Below are positions 8,238 to 16,617 of a stretch of 64,000 bases of DNA, in pieces (positions within the stretch are counted from its first letter, which is position 1; each line of letters opens with the position of its first letter). This DNA is from Paracoccaceae bacterium (GTDB lineage Bacteria > Pseudomonadota > Alphaproteobacteria > Rhodobacterales > Rhodobacteraceae). The position numbers and the translations under genes were made by a program. The notes under the pieces were generated by a model, which saw only the letters and a list, made by a program, of their open reading frames with translations, did not search any database and was not told where the DNA came from. The stretch spans positions 1 to 64,000 of the forward strand of contig VYFX01000079.1 of NCBI GenBank assembly GCA_009842205.1, read 5' to 3'.

Positions 8238-9179
8238 TCACCTTTCACCTTTCAGATAGGGAATCATTAGAGCCTTAGGATATCCGGCTCGCCGGGACAT
8301 GACAATCAATGCCAGAATGGATAATACATACGGCATCATAAGAAATACCTGGTAAGGAACAACATTTCCAACCACCGATTGTAATCTTACCTGATAAGCA
8401 TCAAAAGCCGCAAAAAGAATTGCACCGAGCAGGGCCTTCCCTGGCTTCCAAGACCCGAAAACAACAAGTGCTATGCAAACCCATCCTCGTCCGTTAATCA
8501 TTTCAAAAAAGAATGAGTTGAATGCCGACATGGTAAGGAAGGCACCTCCTACGGCCATTAAGGCAGACCCGACCGCAACAGCAGACATCCTAACCAGCGT
8601 AACACTAATTCCCTGAGATTCCACAGCAGCTGGATTTTCTCCTACCGCCCGAATAGCTGTACCAGCAGGGGTTCTGTTCAGTATCCAGGCAATTGTTCCA
8701 ACCAGAATAAAGGCAAGATAAGTTAGGGGGGTCTGGGCAAATAGAGCCTGACCTATTAATGGGATTTCTGAAAGAAAGGGAATCGGCAGGGGGGCAAACG
8801 GGTCAATCTTGGGAGGAGATGTCTCCTGAGGAAGAAGAACCCGATAAATAAAGTAGGTAATACTGGTAGCCAATAACGTCGTTCCAATACCGGTTACATG
8901 TTGTGACAAGCCTAAAGGAACAGTTAAAAAACCGTGAATAAGCCCAAACATCATTCCTGTTAAGGCCGCAACCGCTACTCCCAACCAAAGATCCCCGCCA
9001 GCGTAAACAGTGTACCAGCCAGCAAAGGCACCGGCAGTCATAATGCCCTCGATACCCAGATTGAGTACACCGGCCCGCTCGCAGAGCAATTCTCCCATCG
9101 TGGCAAAAATCAATGGAGAAGCGATTCTGATTGTGGCAATCCAAAAACTTGCCGATAAAAGAATTTCCAAGGCTTCCAT
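8238..9179 (-). CDS. ABC transporter permease, BmpA/NupQ type
   Basis: A 313-residue inner-membrane permease with about eight to nine hydrophobic helices, of the branched-chain permease superfamily used by purine-nucleoside (NupABC-like) importers. The N-terminal FATMGELLCERAGVLNLGIEGIM is a hallmark of this subgroup, and the cytoplasmic coupling segment TAIRAVGENPAAVESQGISV lies in the middle. It is the last gene of the four-gene importer operon, three bases after the partner permease. With that permease it would form the membrane channel. Confidence 0.9.
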   Translation of the reverse strand: MEALEILLSASFWIATIRIASPLIFATMGELLCERAGVLNLGIEGIMTAGAFAGWYTVYAGGDLWLGVAVAALTGMMFGLIHGFLTVPLGLSQHVTGIGTTLLATSITYFIYRVLLPQETSPPKIDPFAPLPIPFLSEIPLIGQALFAQTPLTYLAFILVGTIAWILNRTPAGTAIRAVGENPAAVESQGISVTLVRMSAVAVGSALMAVGGAFLTMSAFNSFFFEMINGRGWVCIALVVFGSWKPGKALLGAILFAAFDAYQVRLQSVVGNVVPYQVFLMMPYVLSILALIVMSRRAGYPKALMIPYLKGER

Positions 9180-9182
9180 TGA

Positions 9183-10235
9183 TTAAGCGAACCTTACCCT
9201 GAACTTGGTTAACATTATGGCAACAACCATGGTCATCAGCGAAATCGCGACAATTACATCAGCTATGAAACTGGGAACCCCAGTTGCCCTTCCCATTGCA
9301 TCAGCTCCCACAAATACACCAGCTATGAAAATAGCTGAAAACACAACCCCAATAGGATGTAATAAAGCCAGCATGGCTACAACAATTCCAGTATACCCAA
9401 AGCCGGGGGAAAGATCCAAAGTCAGGTTGCCCTTTGTTCCAGCCACCTCCGAAAACCCGGCCAAAGCAGCCAATCCTCCTGAAATAACTGCTGTCTTCAG
9501 GAGAACCCTGTTGACGGAGATGCCGGCAAATCTTGCGGCAACAATATTATGACCAACAGCACGCATTTCGTAGCCAAGTACCGTTTTGGCCATAATTACC
9601 CAGACAACAATAGAACTGAAAAGAGCGATTACAAAACCGAAATGGAGCCTTTTTCCCTGTACCAGCCTTGGTAACCTCGCTTCACCGTGAACCGTTTCCG
9701 TTTGGGGCCATCCCAAACCCATGGGGTCCTTTAATACACCTTCCAGAAGCAATGATACAAAAAGAAGGGTAATAAAATTTAAAAGAAGGGTTGTAACCAC
9801 TTCATCAACCCCAAATCTTGTCTTTAGTAAGGCAGGGCCGTAAAGCATTATCGAACCCCCGATCATAGAAATAATCATCATCAGGGCAATGAGTATAACC
9901 GGAGGCAACCCAAGTGTTTGGGTACCAATGATGACGGTTAAAACCGCACCAATGTAAAGCTGGGCCTCAGCTCCAATGTTCCAAAGTTTGGCTCGAAAAG
10001 CAACGGCTACAGAAAGTCCGGTAAATATCAATGGAGTGGCCCTTGTCAGAGTTTCGAGAATAGCAAATTGGGAACCAGCAGCCCCTTTTAAGACCAGGCT
10101 GAATGCCTCAAGGGGTGAAGCATCAGCCAACATCACCAGAATACCAGCCAGAATCAGGGTTACCAAAATGGCAAGACAAGGCATTAAAACCGCTCGAATC
10201 AATGTTGTTTCAGTTCTTGGTTCAAGTCGCATCAT
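9183..10235 (-). CDS. ABC transporter permease, BmpA/NupP type
   Basis: A 350-residue partner permease with about ten hydrophobic segments. The stretch FRAKLWNIGAEAQLYIGA and the cytoplasmic loop YEMRAVGHNIVAARFAGISV are characteristic of the larger permease of nucleoside-type BMP importers. Its start overlaps the end of the ATPase gene by 14 bp, a tight arrangement suggesting coupled translation. It acts with the smaller permease, the double ATPase and the BMP binding protein encoded beside it. Confidence 0.9.
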   Translation of the reverse strand: MMRLEPRTETTLIRAVLMPCLAILVTLILAGILVMLADASPLEAFSLVLKGAAGSQFAILETLTRATPLIFTGLSVAVAFRAKLWNIGAEAQLYIGAVLTVIIGTQTLGLPPVILIALMMIISMIGGSIMLYGPALLKTRFGVDEVVTTLLLNFITLLFVSLLLEGVLKDPMGLGWPQTETVHGEARLPRLVQGKRLHFGFVIALFSSIVVWVIMAKTVLGYEMRAVGHNIVAARFAGISVNRVLLKTAVISGGLAALAGFSEVAGTKGNLTLDLSPGFGYTGIVVAMLALLHPIGVVFSAIFIAGVFVGADAMGRATGVPSFIADVIVAISLMTMVVAIMLTKFRVRFA

Positions 10236-11781
10236 TCAGCCTTTCGCTACTTGGCACATGCCTTGTCATCAAAGCTCCAAGTTCCTTGACACCTAATTCT
10301 CCCCTTCTGGTGATTTTTGATAATCTTCCGTTTGAAATTACAGAAATTCGATCGGATATCTGAAGGATTTCTTCCAAATCATCAGAGATAAGTAAAATTG
10401 CCGCTCCCCTGTCTCTAGCCTTCAGCAATTGACCGTGTACATAGGCAACGGCTCCGACATCCAGCCCTCTTGTTGGTTGATTGGCAAGAATAATCAAAGG
10501 TGATTCATCCAATACTCTCCCCAAGATAAGTTTTTGGATATTCCCACCTGAAAGCAGCCTGACAGGTGTTTCAATGGAGGGGCATTTAACATCGTAATTC
10601 TTGATGACTTCATGGGAAAAATCTTCACTTGCTTGACGGGTTAAAAACCCAAACCTGCTAAATCGGTCAGTCCAGTATTTCTCAGATATAATATTTTCAA
10701 CGACACTCATGTCTCCGATCATACCGGTATGGAGGCGATCTTCTGGGATTCTGGCTATACTTTTGGAAACGGCCACCTTAGGGGACCAGCGCTCTGGAAT
10801 TTCCCCAAAAATTCGCATGGTTCCCTCTTTGACCTGGGTTGTACCTGAAATTAAAGAGGCCAAAGCGGCCTGCCCATTACCGGATACACCTGCCAAACCC
10901 GTTATTTCACCACAATTCAGGCTCAGCGAGACATTTCGCAAGTTGATCCGCATTTCAGGAATATTGGTTGAAATGTTTTCTAAATCTAGGGCAACTTCTC
11001 CCAGAACAGGGGCTGAAATCTCGGGAGTTTCAATTTCGGCCCCAACCATAAGTGATGTTAATTCTTCAGGATTGGAATCTCTCGTTATCTTTTCTCCGAC
11101 AACCCTACCCTTGCGTAGAACCACAACCCGATCACTTATTTCCATGGCCTCGTTGAGTTTATGGGAAATAAATATTGCGGAAAGACCCTCAGAAACCAAT
11201 ACTTTTAAGGTAGCAAACAGTTTCTCTGCTTCAAAGGGAGTAAGCACTGCCGTAGGTTCATCTAGTATCAGGATTCGAGCTCCTCGGTACAGGGCCTTCA
11301 GTATCTCCACCCTCTGTTTTTCTCCAACCGATAGGCTTCCTACAATCGCATCAGGATTTACATCCAGACCTACGGAAGATGAAAGATCCCTGATTCTTTC
11401 CCTGGCAGTATTCTTTTGGGATTTAATTGCCAGGAGATTCTCAGTTCCAAGGACTATGTTCTCTAGAACATTCATCTCCTCAACCAAGGCAAAATGTTGG
11501 TGAACCATACCTATTCCTGAATCCAGAGCTGCCCTAGGATCCCCTTTTGGAATAGATTTTCCAAACACTTCTATCTCTCCCTGATCAGCAAGATAATGAC
11601 CGAAGAGAATGTTCATCAAGGTGGTCTTGCCGGCTCCGTTTTCACCAAGCAAAGCCACAACCTCACCTTTGTGAAGAGAAAGGTCTACATTGTCATTTGC
11701 TGAAAGGGTACCAAAACGCTTGGTAATTCCAGAAAGGCGAAGGGCTAAATCCCTTCGCCCTTCAATTTTATTACTGATCAC
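10222..11781 (-). CDS. ABC transporter double ATPase, sugar/nucleoside type
   Basis: A 519-residue protein with two fused nucleotide-binding domains. The first has a full Walker A (GENGAGKTT), signature LSVGEKQRVEI and Walker B ILILDEPTAVL. The second has a degenerate Walker A (GVSGNGQAAL) but a signature LLSGGNIQKLILGR, the usual asymmetry of RbsA/NupO-like ATPases, where one site is non-hydrolytic. It drives the two permeases encoded after it. The gene overlaps the BMP gene by 4 bp (ATGA) and the permease by 14 bp, so the operon is compact. Confidence 0.92.
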   Translation of the reverse strand: MISNKIEGRRDLALRLSGITKRFGTLSANDNVDLSLHKGEVVALLGENGAGKTTLMNILFGHYLADQGEIEVFGKSIPKGDPRAALDSGIGMVHQHFALVEEMNVLENIVLGTENLLAIKSQKNTARERIRDLSSSVGLDVNPDAIVGSLSVGEKQRVEILKALYRGARILILDEPTAVLTPFEAEKLFATLKVLVSEGLSAIFISHKLNEAMEISDRVVVLRKGRVVGEKITRDSNPEELTSLMVGAEIETPEISAPVLGEVALDLENISTNIPEMRINLRNVSLSLNCGEITGLAGVSGNGQAALASLISGTTQVKEGTMRIFGEIPERWSPKVAVSKSIARIPEDRLHTGMIGDMSVVENIISEKYWTDRFSRFGFLTRQASEDFSHEVIKNYDVKCPSIETPVRLLSGGNIQKLILGRVLDESPLIILANQPTRGLDVGAVAYVHGQLLKARDRGAAILLISDDLEEILQISDRISVISNGRLSKITRRGELGVKELGALMTRHVPSSERLNDAT

Positions 11782-12815
11782 CCTGTTGTGGTCGGATCGT
11801 TATCGTCAATTGTTACAGTATAGCTTCCAGCTTTGATTTCGCTCTCACGCTGTGCAACAAGGTCCAAAGCTTCCTGAGGAACTTTTCCTTCCCAGGTTCC
11901 AAGAGGAGCAAGTGAACAACCACCATGTTTCATGTAGGAATAAACCCCGTAGTTATCTGCTATGAAGGTACCTGCTTTTACTGCTTCAACTGCCGCCGTC
12001 AGAGTAGGCTCAAAATGCCATAAGGCGGAAGCCACAACCGTATCGGGATAATCGGGTTGAGTGTCAATTACGTTTCCGATTGCAGGAATGCCTCGCTCCT
12101 GAGCTGCATCGGAAACCCCGAAACGTTCTGCATACATGACATCGGCACCAGCATCAATTTGGGCAAAAGCTGTTTCTTTGGCCTTGGGTGGATCGTACCA
12201 GGACCCAATAAAGGCAACCTTGAATTCTATGTCAGGCTGCATTTCATGAGCTCCAGCTTTGAAAGCATTCATAAGTCGGTTGACCTCCGGGATTGGGTAA
12301 CCTCCTACCATACCTATGATTTTGCTCTTGGTAAGAGCTCCGGCTATAATGCCTGTCAAGTAAGAGGCATCCTGAATGTAATTGTCGAAAACGGCAAAAT
12401 TTTGTGGAGAATTATCATCTGGCAGGAAACTGGATCCCATTAAGTAAGCCTTGTCAGGATAATCGAAAGCAACTTGTCTTGAGGCTTGTTCCAGGCCAAA
12501 AACCTCTCCTACTATCAAATCATAATCGCCTTCTGAAAACTCACGCATGGCTCGTTCGTAATCAGTGTTCGAAATATTTTCTGAAAAATCATAGTTGATC
12601 ATTCCCTGATCCTGAAGGAAAACAGCTGCTTTATGGATACGGCTTATCCATTGCTGTTCAACAGGAAGGGTATAGATTGCAGCAACATTGAGTTTTTCCA
12701 TTGCCATTAATGGCCTAATCAAGTTTGGGGCCATAAGTACCGTGCTACTTGCTCCCATCGTCTTCAAGAACGCCCTACGATGTAGACTTCTTTTCTTTAT
12801 GGTTTCATTTTTCAT
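11778..12815 (-). CDS. BMP-family ABC transporter substrate-binding protein
   Basis: A 345-residue periplasmic receptor of the basic membrane protein (PnrA/BmpA) family, whose known members bind nucleosides or sugars. The N-terminus HRRAFLKTMGASS is a twin-arginine-type signal, so export may occur folded. Family blocks include the repeated aromatic and Asp-rich segments VAFIGSWYDPPKAKE and QIDAGADVMYAERFG. GGAGG sits 5 bases before the ATG (12815), a strong ribosome-binding site fitting the first gene of the operon. The exact ligand cannot be read from sequence; the downstream kinase, isomerase and oxidoreductase genes suggest a sugar or nucleoside. Confidence 0.9.
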   Translation of the reverse strand: MKNETIKKRSLHRRAFLKTMGASSTVLMAPNLIRPLMAMEKLNVAAIYTLPVEQQWISRIHKAAVFLQDQGMINYDFSENISNTDYERAMREFSEGDYDLIVGEVFGLEQASRQVAFDYPDKAYLMGSSFLPDDNSPQNFAVFDNYIQDASYLTGIIAGALTKSKIIGMVGGYPIPEVNRLMNAFKAGAHEMQPDIEFKVAFIGSWYDPPKAKETAFAQIDAGADVMYAERFGVSDAAQERGIPAIGNVIDTQPDYPDTVVASALWHFEPTLTAAVEAVKAGTFIADNYGVYSYMKHGGCSLAPLGTWEGKVPQEALDLVAQRESEIKAGSYTVTIDDNDPTTTG

Positions 12816-13007
12816 AATTCCTCCAAATTCTATTGTTCTTATCCAAGTAAAATATACATTTTTATTTTATTTGCGGTAAAACAAATTCTGGTATTCTTCC
12901 CCCGTTTAATTTTTGGGATTCTTATGGGCCAAAACTAAATTTGGTTCTCCATCCATAATGGTGGGTAATGATATGTGCTAACTACTTCAACTAGACACTG
13001 TGAAACT

Positions 13008-13219
13008 ATCTTGGCTCGCCCAGAAAATTCCTGATTATTCAATTTTTTTTACAGTCTCCAATACCGGCCGGTGCTGATGGAAACCTTTGTGGATCTCACC
13101 TGCTTCAACAGCGCTTCCTACAAGGCATCCAACTAGGCAAGGATTGGCATGGCTGCGAGGAAAAATCGGGCAGAAGTACCAAGCCTGTCAAGGACATTCA
13201 TGTCCGGCCGCTCAACTGA
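13008..13219 (+). pseudogene. Decayed C-terminal part of a DUF4338-type transposase
   Basis: Between 13059 and 13133 the frame reads QYRPVLMETFVD and then a SYKASN segment, closely resembling the YRPVLLETFVD...CYRAANW core of DUF4338 proteins (found in transposases and in DruA). A stop at 13134 and a frameshift follow; the next frame (13136-13216) gives STKPVKDIHVRPLN, matching the conserved KD-I-x-V-x-PL end, then TGA. A short upstream piece ILARPENS (from 13008) fits the preceding family region. The gene is clearly dead. The rest of the 868-bp gap between the BMP gene and hipB shows only AT-rich sequence and the hip operators. Confidence 0.7.
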
Positions 13220-13543
13220 TGAAATTCGCTTGCCATGCTGTCTTGTTCAACGTGATGTCAGACGGCTGGAACGATGCCTTTGCACAGCGTAAGGGCTGAT
13301 ATGAGGCGTTTGATTTTTAGCGCTTTGCCAGTAATAGGCGCGCATGTTCATGACAATGAAACAGGTCATACAAATCATTAAAAGTTGACGGCGTACATCT
13401 GTTTAATGAGCATTCTGCGAAGCCCCTAATACACATTCTGCAGTTCGATTTGACCCTTGCCATTCAAAAATTAGCTTATTGTGTCGAATGACGCACGCAT
13501 TACTCGTCTTAGGGGATAATTGAAAAGATATATAAAGCAAAAA

Positions 13544-13559
13544 ATATCATAAGTGATAT
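13544..13559. promoter_or_regulatory. hip operator O1 (palindrome)
   Basis: ATATCATAAGTGATAT: perfect 6-bp arms ATATCA/TGATAT around a 4-bp spacer. It is the most upstream of four like sites before hipB and is probably bound by the HipB dimer. Confidence 0.65.
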
Positions 13560-13584
13560 GAAATTGCCATATAAGTCCACAAAA

Positions 13585-13600
13585 ATATCACTTGTGATTT
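13585..13600. promoter_or_regulatory. hip operator O2 (palindrome)
   Basis: ATATCACTTGTGATTT: arms ATATCA/TGATTT with one mismatch. Its centre is 41 bp from O1. It lies next to where the -35 element of the TATAAT at 13624 would fall, so binding there should block RNA polymerase. Confidence 0.65.
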
Positions 13601-13623
13601 TTTTCATGAAAGAAACTTGAAAT

Positions 13624-13629
13624 TATAAT
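13624..13629 (+). promoter_or_regulatory. Candidate -10 element of the hipBA promoter
   Basis: A perfect TATAAT lies between operators O2 and O3. The hexamer 17 bp upstream (TTTTCA at 13601) is a poor -35. Initiation would be expected near 13636, at the edge of O3, leaving a leader of about 48 nt before the hipB start. Confidence 0.4.
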
Positions 13630-13637
13630 ACAAAATA

Positions 13638-13653
13638 ATATCATTTGTGATAT
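13638..13653. promoter_or_regulatory. hip operator O3 (palindrome)
   Basis: ATATCATTTGTGATAT: perfect ATATCA/TGATAT arms with a 4-bp spacer. Its centre is 53 bp from O2, about five helical turns, and it covers the expected transcription start. Confidence 0.65.
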
Positions 13654-13678
13654 GTAACTATTTAAAAACCCACATAAC

Positions 13679-13694
13679 CTATCATGAGTGATAT
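13679..13694. promoter_or_regulatory. hip operator O4 (palindrome over the hipB start)
   Basis: CTATCATGAGTGATAT: TATCA/TGATA arms around TGAG. Its centre is 41 bp from O3 and the hipB ATG (13684) lies inside it. The site may mix DNA binding with start-codon sequence, so its status as an operator is slightly less certain than O1-O3. Confidence 0.55.
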
Positions 13695-14031
13695 GATGAA
13701 GATTACCAAATTTGTGCCAGAAGATGAAATTCTAAAGGAGTTTGCAAAACGTCTTGCAAGGATGCGCAAGGCGCAAGGTTACTCTCAAACCGAACTTGCA
13801 AAGGAAGCTGGCATCGGCGTCGCCACACTCCGCCGGATTGAAGGCGGACAGGATAGCCAATTTGAGACATGGCTAAAAATTCTGAAAGCTTTGAATCGGG
13901 TGGCTGCCATCGATGCGCTCCTACCGGAAACATTCAATTCTCCAATGGCAGAAGCCCTTGTTGGAAAATCCCGGAAACGTAAAAAACTTTCCCCCACATC
14001 AGGTATCGTATGGGGAGATGAAGCCCAATGA
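13684..14031 (+). CDS. hipB: HipB-type antitoxin and repressor (XRE family)
   Basis: A 115-residue protein with an XRE/HTH_3 DNA-binding domain at about residues 20-72 (LARMRKAQGYSQTELAKEAG then ATLRRIEGG) and a basic, flexible tail (SRKRKKLSP). In known HipBA modules the antitoxin dimer binds palindromic operators and neutralises HipA. Four palindromes upstream match that model. No Shine-Dalgarno is seen; ATG codons at 13684, 13693 and 13696 are all possible starts. The end overlaps hipA by 4 bp (ATGA), implying coupled translation. It lies in an island flanked by dead transposase pieces, a sign of horizontal arrival. Confidence 0.85.
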   Translation: MSDMMKITKFVPEDEILKEFAKRLARMRKAQGYSQTELAKEAGIGVATLRRIEGGQDSQFETWLKILKALNRVAAIDALLPETFNSPMAEALVGKSRKRKKLSPTSGIVWGDEAQ

Positions 14032-15323
14032 GTACAGCGACAGTCAAACTATGGGGTACCGTAATCGGATACATCTCAATGGGTCATGGCGAACGATATG
14101 CGCGATTTGAATATGATCCAGCATTTGTCGACTTCAGGATAGAACCTGCTCCGATACAGATGCCACTCGACAAGGGTTACATTTACCAGTTTACAGATTT
14201 ACACCCCAGATCATTTCACGGACTGCCTGGCATGATTGCCGACAGTCTGCCCGACAAATACGGCAACAAACTTATTGATGTCTGGCTCAATCAGACTGGA
14301 CGGAAGCAAACAGAGTTCAACGCCGTTGATCGCCTTTGTTACATCGGCGTACGCGGCATGGGTGCGCTGGAATTTGTGCCTGTCATCGAAACTGAAACAA
14401 CGAAAGACAAGAACCTTGAAATCCGTGACCTTATTGATCTTGCGTCAATGGCATTTACGGATAAAGAAACACTCAACACCAAGCTTACTCTTGGTAAGGA
14501 AGAAAACAACTTACTGGATATTCTCAGTGTTGGAACATCCGCAGGCGGCGCTCGGGCTAAGGCTGTTATTGCCTATAACCCGGAGACAACCGAAGTTCGC
14601 TCGAGGCAGTTAGACCTTCTTCCCAACTTTGAACATTGGCTGATTAAATTTGACGGTGTTGCTTTCAGTGGTGACTGGGGCTTGGCTGACCCGTCTGGTT
14701 ATGGCCTTTTGGAATACAGCTATCACCTTATGGCAAAAGCCTGCGGTATCGACATGATGGAAAGTCGTATCTTCAGTGAGAATGGGCGCAATCATTTCAT
14801 GACGAGACGTTTTGACCGTGATAAGAAAGGTGGCAAGAAATTTGTACAGACTTTCGCAGCCATAGAGCATTTTGATTATTATGAAAGTGGTGTTTATTCT
14901 TATGAGCAGCTCTTAACGACAATGCGACAATTGAACATGTCACAAAGTGCTATTGAAGAGCAGTTTCGTCGTATCGTCTTTAATGTGGTCGGATGTAATC
15001 AGGATGACCATGTGAAAAACTTTGGGTTCATGATGGATCGTCAGGGCAATTGGGACATTACACCTGCTTATGATCTTTGTCACGCCGAAGGCAGCGATTT
15101 CACAAGATTCCACCAGTTGAGCATCAACAACAAAACAAGTGATTTCATATTAGAAGACCTGAAGCATCTTGCAAAATTTGCAAGGCTACCGCGCAACCGC
15201 GAAAAAATTGTCCTTGAACAAACCGTTGATGCGTTCTCGACATGGCACCAAAAAGCAATAGAGCTAGATATACCAAAAGCATTACAGGACCATGTATTGA
15301 GCACCCTCCGCCTTTCTTGGTAA
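14028..15323 (+). CDS. hipA: HipA-type serine/threonine kinase toxin
   Basis: A 431-residue HipA kinase. In E. coli, HipA phosphorylates glutamyl-tRNA synthetase and slows growth; the target here is only inferred. The N-terminal HipA domain is followed by a glycine-rich phosphate loop SVGTSAGGARAKA (167-179), the ATP-contact HWLIKFDG (Lys207), the catalytic motif NQDDHVKNF with Asp316 aligned to the E. coli catalytic Asp, and the metal-binding Asp339 in ITPAYDL. All core kinase residues look intact, so the toxin should be active. The start ATG overlaps the hipB stop. Length is close to the family norm of about 440. Confidence 0.88.
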   Translation: MSTATVKLWGTVIGYISMGHGERYARFEYDPAFVDFRIEPAPIQMPLDKGYIYQFTDLHPRSFHGLPGMIADSLPDKYGNKLIDVWLNQTGRKQTEFNAVDRLCYIGVRGMGALEFVPVIETETTKDKNLEIRDLIDLASMAFTDKETLNTKLTLGKEENNLLDILSVGTSAGGARAKAVIAYNPETTEVRSRQLDLLPNFEHWLIKFDGVAFSGDWGLADPSGYGLLEYSYHLMAKACGIDMMESRIFSENGRNHFMTRRFDRDKKGGKKFVQTFAAIEHFDYYESGVYSYEQLLTTMRQLNMSQSAIEEQFRRIVFNVVGCNQDDHVKNFGFMMDRQGNWDITPAYDLCHAEGSDFTRFHQLSINNKTSDFILEDLKHLAKFARLPRNREKIVLEQTVDAFSTWHQKAIELDIPKALQDHVLSTLRLSW

Positions 15324-15382
15324 TAGTAATAGACTCCATAAAAAACAGGCTATCGAATAGGCTGGGCAGACTTCTGACAAGT

Positions 15383-15538
15383 TTATGTGGTTGGAGCATA
15401 AACTTCCTGCAAGTCATCGGCGCACTTATTGACAACTTCATCACTCAATTCCCCTGCCACTCGTGAGCGTTCAAAAAAATTGCGCACACTGGTGACACCG
15501 ATGATTTGTTTGCTGAGATGGCGGTCTACAATGGCATT
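15383..15538 (-). pseudogene. Unidentified gene remnant (C-terminal 51 codons)
   Basis: A minus-strand frame free of stops for 51 codons ends in TAA at 15383 and is preceded by a stop just upstream, so it has no proper start. The peptide is protein-like: it contains DRHLSKQIIGVTSVRNFFER and ends DDLQEVYAPTT. The charged, amphipathic composition is unlike random AT-rich sequence, which suggests the tail of a once longer gene carried on the same island. I do not recognise the family. Confidence 0.35.
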
Positions 15539-15743
15539 CGCTTAATACGGGATTTTAGGTAAAATTAATTTCAACTTTCAAGTCTCTGAACGGCAGAACA
15601 GGAAAACCTTTTCACTTTTTTTCAATTTTCAATAAAAGGGGTTGACAACCCTCACCCTTCCAGGTTGACTATCATTGGAAGATTATGCTTTTGGAGCGAA
15701 TCAATAGACCCGCTTATCCGGAATCTCAAGTCCACCACCGTTT

Positions 15744-15968
15744 GGCCTTAACTTCACCCGCAAGGAGCTCAGCGACACCCAGAAAACGGTTGCCCTATTA
15801 CCGGTTAATAACCGCAACAAGTTGGTCAAGACCATCTGTGAACATCTAAACTGGTACACTCCGGAAGGATCCTTTCGCAAGCATGCCGCCTTGGCTGTAT
15901 GGAACTGCTACCCACGGAAAGGGTGTCTGCATGCTGGGGACAGGTGCTTTTCCGGTCTGGAGATCTAG
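15744..15968 (+). pseudogene. Decayed N-terminal part of a DUF4338-type transposase
   Basis: The frame from 15744 reads LNFTRKELSDTQKTV, then NKLVKTICEHLNWYTPEGSF, matching the N-terminal region of DUF4338-containing transposases (typically FTRKEL, then an LA-x-TICEHLGWYT-like helix). Similarity fades after about residue 55, and a TAG at 15966 ends the frame; no upstream start is clear. It lies on the same strand as the relic at 13008-13219 but carries the other end of the gene, so the two are pieces of two copies, or of one rearranged copy, around hipBA. Confidence 0.68.
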
Positions 15969-16617
15969 GAAACTCAACAACATATAGAATGGGCAGGTAA
16001 TCAAGGCCGACGACTGCTTACTGCTGCCCAGAACGAATGAATGTCTGGCAGGAACTGCATGCCTAAAATCAACCTGATGGCCATGACCAAGCTGTTCACC
16101 ATTTACAGCAATGGATTTCCAGCCGGAATAATGAGAGAAATCGGTATTGATTTAATGTGAAAAATAAAAGTGATTCAAGAAGGAGCAATCATTCATTGAA
16201 AACTTTGAAACAAGGAATTTTCACTGTCAACTGGATGCGGTTGTGGAGGAAACCGGAATGGGCCAACTACTTTGGGGATAGGTTTGCCCCCCTGGAAGTA
16301 TCATCGCCACGAATGTTGGATTTTGATCACGGAACTGGCCAGTGGGCCAGTCACCGAACCGGATAAGAGTTTGGCGCCATGGTTGAATGGTGTGCCTGCA
16401 TATGGTGTCATGTAGCATTGGGTATTCACCCGGTATATTTTTGCAACTGATGGGTTGGGAGGTTATTTATGAATTGAGAAAAACCAGGTATCATGAAAAA
16501 ACTTGTTGCGATTTAGGCCCATAGAATTTCCATATTTTTTTTGTCATAACCTAGCCACTTAAATACTAATCAAATATAGATTATTACATTCCCTAAAATA
16601 AATTCTCGAAGTAATTG
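15969..16617. other. 649-bp non-coding, probably degenerate region
   Basis: No gene is supported here. An open stretch at 16157-16366 encodes about 69 residues but has no recognisable motif or ribosome-binding site. The sequence is locally richer in GC than the flanking AT-rich spacer (for example 16220-16400), which fits further decayed mobile DNA. The last 120 bp are AT-rich and probably hold the promoter of the ABC-F gene. Confidence 0.45.

Noticed and set aside
13087..13299. A 70-codon plus-strand open frame before hipB
   Set aside because: It is a different frame over the dead transposase, whose own frames carry the recognisable conserved blocks.
16157..16366. A 69-residue open frame between the transposase relic and the ABC-F gene
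   Set aside because: No ribosome-binding site, no motif, and surrounded by degenerate sequence.
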